Origin: Gonium pectorale
Taxonomy: Eukaryota > Chlorophyta > Chlorophyceae > Chlamydomonadales > Volvocaceae
Direction: 5' to 3'
Length of the DNA stretch: 64,000 bases
Assembly: GCA_001584585.1 (NCBI GenBank)
Contig: LSYV01000006.1
Coordinates: 1,237,113 to 1,301,112, forward strand
The notes beneath the pieces are model-generated. The model did not search any database, was not told where the DNA came from, and saw only the letters and a program-made list of their open reading frames with translations. Positions 33,101-43,000 of the stretch are shown piece by piece. A program made the position numbers and the translations under genes. How positions within the stretch are numbered: position 1 is the first letter of the stretch; each line of letters begins with the position of its first letter.

Positions 33101-36100
33101 TCAGCGGCGCAGCGAGGGTAATACCGATCGAAGCCCAAACACCACTGTATCCAATTCATTCGCCAACCGCTCGCAGGTTCACCCGGTTGAGGACGCTGAG
33201 CTCGTGCGGGTAGCGGGCGCTCGGGCACACCCCGAGTGGTTGGAGCGGGTGAGCAGACCACCGGATGGGGTACGCCGGCTGGGGCCCGGGCGGCCAGCTG
33301 AGTTGTCCCCCTTGGTCCGTGCGTGGGCGCCAACTGAACACCTCTGCCGCACGATGTATTCATCCGTCAGGTCCGTCCCAACCACAACGTGGGACCACCG
33401 ATATCCGATATGCCAAGTGTTACCGCAACTGAAGCCGCCGCCATATCCCCCCTCCTCGCTGCCCTTCGCCCACCACCATGCCCTCGTTGCCGACGTCGCC
33501 CGCGCGGCCCTCAGGCCTCCCCCCAACGCCAGCCGCCTCCCGCCCCCCCCCCTCACACCCGCGCGCTGCGTGCCGCAGGCCCGCCGTCGTCTCATCCCCG
33601 CCTCAACCACCGCACTCGGGCCATCTCAGCAACGCACGCGCCCCCCACCTTGCTCGGCCCCTACCCTCCGCAGGTGCGGCAGGTGGTGATCCCGCACGGG
33701 GATGCGACGGGGCCCTGCAAGGCCCGGGCGTTGGCCCAGGCTCTGTGGGACGGCGAGGAGTATGTGCTGCAGCTCGACTCGCACATGCGGTGAGGGACCG
33801 CGGCGGGTGTTCCGGGTCTCTGGGCGCGGCCGCGCTGGGTCTTGTTCTCGCCCGGCGGTTGTGATTCCCGCGCCGCACAGTGCACTCGCTATCTAGCCCT
33901 CCGTACTGCACAGCGCGAGCGGCCAGGGAGGCACGGTAGGTGGAGGAGGGAGAGGGCGGTCGCCCTCGGAACCTCTCGGGTCAGAAGGAGGAAATAGATT
34001 GTGGAGAATGGAGATTGCACGGGGAAGGGGAGTAGAGCAGGGGGGGAAGGGGTCAGAGCTGTGTCTTCAACGAAGGAAGGAGTACGTGCCGCAGCTGGGC
34101 TCGTACGCGCGGTGAAGGACGGCGGGGGAGGGCTACTCATATCCAAAGGGGGTGTGAGGCGGTACGACGGGGAGGGCAGGAGTCACAGCACGGGAACGAG
34201 GAAAAGGGTGGGCGGCTCTAGGGCAGCGCCAGGCTGCGTGACGGGAGGGCGTGGGGAGGGGAAATGACGCACCCATACTGCAGACGCGCTGTGCAACGCA
34301 CGGGGCCGCGGGGACAGGGAGAAAGCACTTGGTTCAAGATAAGCCGCATGCCTACTCCTAGGAATGGTATCGAGCTCATGCCTGCATTGGGCGACGGCTG
34401 CCGCTTGCTTTCGCCCGCGCCGTCCTGCCCAGCCACACCCCGGCGCCCGGGTCCCCCACCCCCCCACCCACCACCGCCACGTCGTGTCGCCGCATCGCCG
34501 CAACAGGATGGTGCCGGGCTGGGACGAGCTCTGCACACAGCAGCTGCACCTGGCCGAGTCCATGTCCTCCACGGGTGAGCGGATGCGCGGCGCGTCGGGT
34601 GGGGTGTTAGCTGTAGCGGCGGCTGCCCTTGCACGCCTCTGCCGCCGGGCGTCGACGCCGCCGGGTGCTCTCGCGCCCAACCGCCCTCTTGAAGACCGCC
34701 CCCTTGAAGACCGCCGCAAACCCTAAAACCCCTTGCGTCAGTTCAGCGCACCGCGCTGTGTCACGTCCCCGTCTCTCTTCTTACCACCGGCCTCCTCCTG
34801 CGGGGCTGCACCCACAGGCAAGGCGGTCCTGTCCTGCTATCCGCTGGGTTACCATGGGTGCGGCCCGGCCGCCAGTGTGCCCGACGAGGCGACGGCGCCC
34901 GCGACACTCCTGTGTGCACGCGGCTTTGGCGAGGACGGTGCGCCGGGACGGCACAAGCGCATGCTAGACGGGGCGGGACGGGACGGGCGCTTGGTATCCT
35001 GTCGGGCTGCTACCGATACGGGAGGCTCAGGGGCGGGCGGGTTTACGTCCGCGCCTTGCGTACTGTCTGGACTTGCGTGCCGTGGTGACGTGCTGTTGGG
35101 ATGCGGCATGGGACACCGTAGGGACAGGGACTAATGGGCTCGTGTCGCCCAAGGGGCCTCAATGTGGCCGCACGTGCTGTGTTACAACCGTGGATGGTGA
35201 CACTCCACCTTCTGTTGCTCTAACTAACGATGTTAAATGCGGCCCAAAACAAGACGCGCCGGCGCAATGTTGTTCTCCGCCCACCCCCGGCCCCCAGGTT
35301 TCCTGCGTACCTGCGGCCGCGTGCTGAAAGAGCGGCCCCCAGCGCCGCTGCCCTCCCTGCTGTGGGCAGCTGGTCTCAGCTTCTCGCGAGCATCTTGGAT
35401 GCAGGTACGGCAGGGAGGATTTGGCTCGGGCCGCCAACATTGGCGAATGCGAATCGTTTGGGCCACGGCTCGCCCGTAGGGCGACCAGGCTCGGCTGTGG
35501 TCCGCTGCTTCTGGTTGCCTCATGGTTGCAGTGCTAGGATTTGGTACACAGAAGCACACGCGCCGACTCCAACCCAGCCGGCGCTCCGAGGTCCGTAGGA
35601 TCATCCCGGCGCGCACCCGGCTCCCCGCCCCCCGCCCGCGCCTCACGGGCATCTCCGCTGCCGGCCTCACGCAGGAGGTGCCCTACTGCCCGCACCTGCC
35701 GCACCTCTTCTTCGGCGAGGAGGCCTACATGCTGGCGCGTATGTGGACAAGGGGCTGGGACGTGTTCGCGCCGGCCGTGCCCCTTGCCTTTCACCAGTGG
35801 GAGCGATCAGCCAGGAGGCATACATACCAGCGGGACCTCGTGGCCGGCGCGGCTGCCAGGGGCGCTGTTGCAGGTGCTACAGCCGCAGCCTCTACAGCGA
35901 CGGCAACGGAGCCTGACGGCGATGGCGCGCCGGCGGCGGTGGCAGCGAGGGGTGGTAATAAAGAAAGGGAAACGGCAGTGAAGGGTGGGGCTGGCGCGGC
36001 GAGCACGTCGGCGGACGCGCGTGTCTCGGAGCTGCGGAAGCGGAGCCAGGCACGGGTGCTTGTGATGCTGGGGACAACACTCCACCCAGCGGACGCAACG

Positions 36101-36373
36101 CCTGTGGGCGATGACCGCGGCGCGCCTGAGCCTTACGGTGGCGACGAGGAGGCCGTCGGTGGCGGTGGTGGCAGCGGCGGTGGCAGCGGCGGCGGCCGAC
36201 TGTCTAGGGAAGACGGGGGTGAGGTGGGATGGGGCCTTGGCGAGGTCTGGGGCCTGGGCACAGCGAGGACGCTAGCAGAGCTGTGCGAAACGCTTGGTGT
36301 GGATTTTGCGCGAGCGAGGCTGACACCGCGGGCCGAGTGGGGTGGTCAGCCTCCAGAGTCGTTTACGGTGTGA
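30200..36373 (+). CDS. Bifunctional prolyl 4-hydroxylase / GT60 (Skp1 GlcNAc-transferase type) protein
   Basis: Thirteen exons: 30200-30451, 30535-30639, 31115-31233, 31619-31769, 32010-32176, 32395-32983, 33177-33248, 33371-33388 (18 nt), 33674-33789, 34507-34574, 34818-34937, 35298-35404 and 35675-36373; about 860 aa, all phases agree. Intron 31770-32009 begins GC, the rest GT. Residues about 1-275 match PhyA/EGLN prolyl hydroxylases: RGDRMRWL, QLACYPGGGSRYVRHADAS with Fe ligands His183/Asp185, HEV with His256, and Arg265 (RYAVTAW) spaced as in human PHD2 for 2-oxoglutarate. An Ala/Pro/Ser linker follows. Residues about 430-860 match GT60: RIFVSVAAYRDPECQWTL, LWDGEEYVLQLDSHMR with the metal-binding DSH at 526-528, KAVLSCYPLGY, LCARGFGEDG, LLWAAGLSFS and LPHLFFGEEAYMLARMWTRG. 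In Dictyostelium, PhyA hydroxylates a Skp1 proline and Gnt1 adds GlcNAc to it; here both activities appear in one chain. No signal peptide, consistent with cytosolic action. The start could also be Met at 30227. Confidence 0.88.
31527..31546. other. Assembly gap of 20 N
   Basis: Twenty unknown bases lie in the intron between exons 3 and 4 of the P4H-GT60 gene. Both flanking exons are complete, so the gap should not remove coding sequence. Confidence 0.98.
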
Positions 36374-36601
36374 GCATGAGAAGCATGCTTCGCCGGCCCA
36401 GCCGTTTGGTGGAGGGGGGTGCGTAGGCGCGCAAGCTCAGCGGCGGCGGGGCGGGTGCGGTTGGCCTTGCAGGAGGTGTGCCGTACGCGTTGACGCTGTC
36501 GTTGTGGTGTGCGTCCGAGGGGGGATCGTCCCAAGCTATATGCGGACTTGGGCGAAGCGAATTGTTGCGTACAACCTTGGCATTGGCTGCGGCGGTTGGC
36601 G

Positions 36602-36638
36602 TTGAAACGAAACGACGCATACAACGAGCGTAAGCGGT
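36602..36638 (+). repeat. Dispersed repeat A, copy 3
   Basis: It starts TTGAAACGAAACGACGCATA and continues ACGAGCGTAAGCGG, matching the other copies. It lies just upstream of a TGTAA motif in the 3' region of the P4H-GT60 gene. Confidence 0.75.
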
Positions 36639-36643
36639 TGGTG

Positions 36644-36648
36644 TGTAA
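36644..36648 (+). terminator. TGTAA polyadenylation-type signal
   Basis: TGTAA lies about 270 nt after the P4H-GT60 stop, immediately after repeat A copy 3. Assigned by position only. Confidence 0.45.
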
Positions 36649-37647
36649 GCCTCATCAATGGAGTTGAAAGCTGCAAGGGCTCGCGTCGCGTGGGCAGCGG
36701 GCACCGTCTGCTGCATGTACTTATGTGGCAGCATCTCCGCCCTCATCGGGTTGCTGAATGCTTTAGCTCGCCTGCAGACACGTAGCACAAGCGCTATTCG
36801 GGTACTCTCTTGCAAACCCCATAGTGTGCCCGTACGCTAGTACAATCGCCATGTGGGCGTGCACTAACTGGGCAAGGCTGGGGCACTTATGCTGGGCCAG
36901 ACCGCAAGCACTTCACCGCAAGCCAAGTAACCACCGCCCTTTGTCTGATAGCTGCAAGCTATGGAGTGGGCAGCGGGGCGGTCGAGTAAACCAAGACCCA
37001 GTACCCACCGCTGACGTTTACAGTTTGCATTCAGACCTCGTCAATCCTTTCTACGTTCTGAGCCAGCTTTGATCCTAGGAAGTACACATGTACACTTAGC
37101 ACTCCTCGTGTGTGTACGAGAGGGTACGAGTCGTCAGTGTTTGGTCTCCTGCAGTGAGGACCATGGCCGGACCATGGTGAGGCCATGCCCGGGCGGGACA
37201 GGTGAATACACTTTCCATCGCGCCTTCGGGCGTGTATGGCAGTAGAGGCGGGCTCCCTCTTTCAGTGCAGGTTTCTCTTTTTTCCTGGATGGCTCTGCCC
37301 CAACGTTACAAGGGCATCCTAGCAGTTCAGGGACAGGCAGAATCATACTCCCCTCAGCAGTGAAAACCGGGCGACATAGCAAAGTTGGCCGCTCGCCTCA
37401 GAACTTGGGGTCCGCTTGTTGTGCTCTCGGGCATGGTGTATGCGTACCTGGCGTGTAACGCATACACGCCCGCTGCTGCTCACCAGCGCCGCACCCAGTC
37501 ACACCATTGTCCCGCTGGCATCCATCATACAGCTTCAACTACCCAAGGAACCCCGCCGCTTGACGAGGCGGTTCCTCCGCCCAAAAGCCTACACGCATCC
37601 TGCATTCAAGCTTTGATTACACGCCCCGTGCCGTGGCCAGCGCCTCT

Positions 37648-38201
37648 TCAGTAGTGGGTGTGCTTCCACTTGATGAGCTTGTCGACAACTTCCTTCGGAA
37701 GGTCAAATTTCGCCAGAATCTGCTTCAGGGCCGACATCTCAGCGGCCTTCACGCCCTCGGCAGCGTGCTTGTCCGCAAGGTCCGACTGCTCCTTAATCTG
37801 CAAGGGCAATATCCGTCTCATTCTTGCAGAACCACCGGGATTGGCGTGCTTACGCCGGAAAGGCATTTGGCCGCAGTGGCCCAGTTCACAAGCAATCCAC
37901 GGCTAATTCGAGGGTGGGAGGCGGCAAAGCGACAACTGGTGACGAGACGTGCCGGGGGACCCCCATCTCCCGACAGCCGAGTCGGCCGCACTAGCCTCCG
38001 AAACGCGGCCGGTGATTCCAACAAGATGTTGCCTACCTTGAGCAAGAGTTTCCCCATCAGGCGCTGATCCTCCTTTGTGAAATACAGGTCCTCGATCGCC
38101 TTCTCGCCCTCGCTGAACTTCGTCCCCTCCAGCGCCATGCCGCGCGTCAGCGCCGGCACACGCGCAGAAAGGCGAGCAGCCTGCTGAACCGCGCGAAGCA
38201 T
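37648..38201 (-). CDS. Small basic/helical protein, possibly mitochondrial IF1-like ATPase inhibitor
   Basis: Two exons, 38201-38037 and 37797-37648, joined in phase 0 by a GT-AG intron, give 104 aa. The N-terminus (MLRAVQQAARLSARVPALTR) has the Arg/Ala/Leu composition of a mitochondrial presequence. The body contains EKAIEDLYFTKEDQ, which loosely resembles the 'EDxYF' minimal inhibitory core of ATP synthase inhibitor IF1, followed by a long charged helix and a C-terminal LIKWKHTHY. IF1 binds F1-ATPase and blocks ATP hydrolysis when membrane potential falls. The similarity is short and I am not certain of the family; a chlorophyte-specific mitochondrial protein is the alternative. Confidence 0.7.
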
Positions 38202-40071
38202 TTCGATATGCTGCCTCTACAAGTAGGCTAGTAGTATATTACACCTGGAAAAGCGCGGCCAGGCAAACTGCTACAAATCTAGCAATAATGCGCTGGTCCT
38301 CAGTGCTACCGGAACTGTCCGGCACGCTAACCGTGCCAACCGCCAGCCTCCAGTCCGGAACTTCTAAGACGAGAAAAGCAAGGAAGGGGGCCAGGGAGCC
38401 TCTGCGTGACTCTGGGACATTTATGGGTGCGCTCAAGGCAGCTCGGGGCAAAGTGGTCACAACGGGGCCTACGGGGTATACAGTACGGGGGGATATGGGC
38501 ACGCGAGGGCGTCGCACGCAAGGGCGTCGCTTGGCACGGACTTCTCCAACACTGAAAGACTCGAACGAATCAGAGACATTAACCGTTCAGCACAAACGGA
38601 CGGGCCTGGTGCGACGGGCGGGTGAGTGGCCTCCAACGTCGCCAGGTCTGTTGCAATCAGCTATAACCGTATGCTGCCCAGAAGGAGGGAGAACAACCAA
38701 ATAGTCATAAAAAAGAGAGAAACCTGCACATACACACCCGAAGGCTCGAGCTTAGCACCTGCAGGGTGAGTTGGTACAAGGCAAGGTGGGTTGTGCTAGT
38801 GACCAGACAGGCCCTCTGGGACACGGCACACTGGGCTAGACTGGGCTCGCTTCACATTCGGCGCAGTCTCCCTCTTTCTCTACAGATTTCTCTTTTTTCC
38901 TTCGGCCCACCCCACCCCACCCATTCCGACCCAATGACCCCACTCTGCTTCTGTCCCTACTCATCTATCAAGGATTCATATTGACAATCCATAGTAAGAA
39001 CTGCCTTGCAAGCTGGCTCCAGGAACAACATGGAACAACGGAAGCGGACAGTCAGTTAATCTTCATCCTTGCCAGGCCTGTGCAAGCGCCTGCAGGTGGG
39101 CACCATTCGGTCCATGGGTTGTACGCCAAACGGCTACACAGCACCCAAACCCACTGTGTAGCTCCGTACGCCACCTCCCAGCCCCTTCTCCATCCAGCGC
39201 CTACACCCACCAACCTATCATCAGCCCCTTCCGGTGCCCTCCCGGACTGCCCAGGTGACCCCGGGACACCCGTAGATGCACAAGCACATCTAAGGGAGGC
39301 CGTGAGCACGCAATATGGTTTGGTTAGCAACACACTATGTATCCGTGTCGGTTTGTGCGTGGCCCCACACTGGCATCGCCTGCCCACGCTCCACTACTGG
39401 TCGTCCCCGATAGACTGCATACGCTCAGCCAGCCTCAAAGCCCTAGACCGTCCAAACTGCCACGCCCCTCCCATACTCAATGAAGCAGTGCTGCCGACAT
39501 GCGCGCAACGGCTTGGATTGCGGACTTCCGTCGGCACCGCGTTCACATAGTGCTCAGTCGTTACGTCCATCGAAAGATCATGAGTATATGAGCGCACTTG
39601 TATGGCTGCAAAGACCACAGGGGGTGGAGAAAACCCTGCATGGATTACAAGCTTGTTCTGCGTTCTCACGCGTCACCAGACCGCAAAATGAATCGGTACA
39701 CGTCTCCATGGGGTCGTGTCGCAGTGCGTGGCATGACGAAAAGCAGCGAAAAGACTCGCGTCGTGTCGGTCCGACCACGGCAGTTCCTCAAAATTAAGAG
39801 CTCGTTACATGGGTATTGCTCAGACCAAGTAATACTTATATATAGTGTTGCCTCGTGACTTGTTCATATCATAAATTTTGCGCGACCCCACTTCAGCTGC
39901 TATGCAGCTCCAGCCACATTTGAGCTGAAACGATAAGACCGTTCATTAAAGCTTAAGTCACACCGTCTGCGCATCTTCTTGGGTTCCAGCCCGACCGCTC
40001 TTTCGGCCCCTCCCCCTCCTTGTTCAAGCGGAGCAACCCTGGTGCCTGGGATCAGCTCCAGCTTTGCCCCC
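38202..40071. other. Intergenic region upstream of O-FucT/GT8 gene
   Basis: It contains the promoter of the small minus-strand gene next to 38202 and that of the fusion gene starting at 40072, the latter in an AT-richer tract from about 39750. Open frames across 38981-39550 lack protein motifs. No gene is recognised. Confidence 0.5.
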
Positions 40072-43000
40072 ATGGGCCGGATGCGGGTTGGATCCCGAAC
40101 CAGTCGGGACACCCGAGGCCGGGGCATGGGCGCCTCGAGTCGCGAGCGCTCACGCTCGGGCTCACCATCTCGATGGGAGCAGACAACACGCGCATTGGTG
40201 GTTAAGCTTCGGCCCTACACGCGGCACATAGCGGCGGGGGTCGCGGTGCTGGTGCTGCTGTATCTCGTCTGGCCGCGCTCGCGCGGACCCCGGCTTGTTC
40301 CCGTGACGCTCGGCAGAACCCCCGTACAACAATGGGGCGGCTCTCGAGCCGCAGGCGAATCGTCCGCGCGGCACAAGTCCGCCGATGACCTTCGGCACGG
40401 CGCGTCCCCATCCACCACGGGGCCGAACCTGGCCGCCAAGATGACACAGAACCTGCGCAGCCTGGCGGACCAGGGATTCCACGCCATCCTCAGCGGCCGG
40501 TCCACACCCTCCCGGGACCAGCTCGCTGAGCTTCTCAAGCGCGTGCCGCCCAAGCACTCCACCATGCGCTTCCAGGTCTGCAACGGCTTCGCCAACCAGC
40601 GCCTGTCGGTAGTGTACGGTGTGCTTCTGGCACACCGCCTCGGCCGTACGCCCGTACTGCCTGTGATGATGCGCGACGGCATCCAGCGAACGGACACGGC
40701 CGTGACGGCGCAAGGCGCCAACAAGGTTCCCTTCGAAGAAATATACGACCTCAACTACTTTCTGTACGAGATGGCAAAGGCGGGCATCCGCGTGCTAGAA
40801 CCACATGGTGCGGCTCCTGTGGGACGGTGGGGCGCGTACTTGGGCGGGGCCACCTTGGCTGTGCTGGTAGACCTTGAGCAGGGCGGCGAAACAGGGAGAG
40901 GGGCGGATTAGGGTTTGTGGAATGTTGAATCACAGGATGGCGCTGGGCCAAGAGTGGGCGGTGAGGAACATGTGGGTCGGCGCTACCTTCGCTCGCTAGC
41001 TGCACTACTTACTTAAGAGTTTTGGTTTCACAAGCGACGGCGAGCGAGGACTGCGGACTCTCTGGCGGGGCATGGCGCCAGCGGGTGCCGGAACTTTATT
41101 GGAAGGCCAGCCATGCCCTGCGGAACGGGCCGGTCGTGGGATGTGCCAGGCGAGCGAGGTCCCGGGTTTCTGGGCCGCACAGCGGTGTTACCTGCAAAAG
41201 CACCCGAGACAAGCTGTTACATCGGCTCGACGCCGTACCTGCACCTGCGGACACCTACGCTACGCCGTGAGCCGACCCACATCCCTGCCATTGCCGCTGG
41301 GCCGCCACGCTGCCCCTTCAGGCGCCACGCGCCGCGCACCCTCCCTCCCATCTGCTCACCCCTCCTGCCCTCCCTTTCTCCCGCCCCTCCGCAGAGGCGC
41401 CCCTCCCCAGCGCCTACACGGAGGTGTCCCTGGGCACGCTGGGCGCCAACGTGTCGGGCGCGCTCAACACCAGCTACGGCCACGTGCAACACCTGGCCAT
41501 CGACTGCCCGCTCTTTAAGATGTCCCCGCCCGAGCTGGACGCCCGCGCGGACGAGCCCGTCATCTGGGCGGCGCTGGACGCGATGCGGCCCGCTGACCAG
41601 GTGTGTATGTCTCTCTGGTTGTGTGTCCTGTACGATGTGTGTTTGGGGGGGGGGCGGGTGCGGGGATGCCGTGGCTGAGGTCCTCGGGAATAGCAGGAGC
41701 GGGGTGCCCGGGGCCTGGTTATGAACAAGGCCGTGTGTGCGGGCACGGGGGTTCCGCAGCCGTCAGCGTGGATGGGGTGTGAGGAGGCGTGGTAAGCTGG
41801 GGGATGGAGAATGGTAGGTGGGGAAGAGGGGTCGGCCTCACGCAACAGTGGAGCAAGCAGCCAGGCGTTTGCGGTCGACGGGACCATATGCTGTGTTGCG
41901 GGGGACGCAGGGGTGGCGATGCGTAAAGGGCTGCTGTGGGTCGATTGCGGGTTGCGCGCCCAGCAGCATCCCTGCGGGGCGTGTGGCGCCCTGAGCGCCT
42001 AGGAGCGGGTCGTTGCCCCGTGGCTCCAAGGGGGGACAACCTCTGCAGCCCCTCAACCTTCCGCTCTGAGCTCCTCTCCAACTGAACCCGCCTTCCGCAC
42101 CACCCCCATCGCACGGCTGTACTGTCAGCCGTACGAATACGTGGAGCGCATGCAGCACGCGATCAAGCACCTGGGTGCCGTCAACGGGCGGCCCGCCACC
42201 AAGTTCAACTTCCTGCACCTGCGCATGGAGAACGACTGGGTGGAGCACTGCAAGTGGGTCACACGTCAGTGGTGGCGTTGGGGGTGACGGGGTGTACCGG
42301 GCTAGGCAACGGAAGGCACCGTGGGGCTTCACCAAGGCATGCCAGCGCGCAGCACAACACCAGGACTGTACCGTGGGAATGCCTTTGCGCCTCGACAGCT
42401 TGCGCATCTCTTCTCGCCACGGCCACACATGCTCACTGTCTGCGGCAGCGGCGCTGGTCTTCCCGCCCGGGCGGCTTGGTCCGTCGCGACAACAACACGG
42501 GGATTGGCCCCATTCATGCTCCAAAAGAGCGCAACGCCCCTTAATGATCCATCCTCACACTTTATGCCTTATCCCATACCATTCTAGGCGCTGGTCGTCC
42601 ATTCCCGATGGCGTGGTCCGCGACAACTGCTACAACAACACGGAGGAGATTGACGTGCAGCTGCGCCTGTTCGCCTTTAACACTGACGTGCCGCTGTACG
42701 TTGCCTCCTTCTGGACGGACGTGGAGCCCGAGCGCGCCAAGAAGGTGCGCGATGCCGGTGCCCTTTCCGCGTCCCTACGCAGCAGGACGGCATGGACAGC
42801 ACGGGGAGCGTGGGCGCGGTGCAAACCGGCGAGGCAGCGAACCGGGGGTGTAGGGGTGCCCCCGCCCGGACGGAATGTGTCCTAGGGGGCGTGGCGGCGG
42901 GGCAGGCTGCAGAACAGGCGTGTGCTCCTGCCATCTCGCCCTCCGGCCCCTTGGACCTATGCCTGCACATGAGCTCGCGTCTCTCAGGTCTGCCACTGCT

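Larger units (their letters stand above)
36374..37647. other. Convergent spacer with 3' ends and a repeat copy
   Basis: It holds the 3' untranslated region of the P4H-GT60 gene, a copy of dispersed repeat A (36602-36638), a TGTAA at 36644-36648, and the 3' end of the small minus-strand gene (TTACA at 37617-37621, TGTAA on the minus strand). No further gene is recognised. Confidence 0.55.

Noticed and set aside
38981..39550. 189-codon plus-strand frame
   Set aside because: No domain-like motifs, no splice context, and composition like random intergenic sequence.
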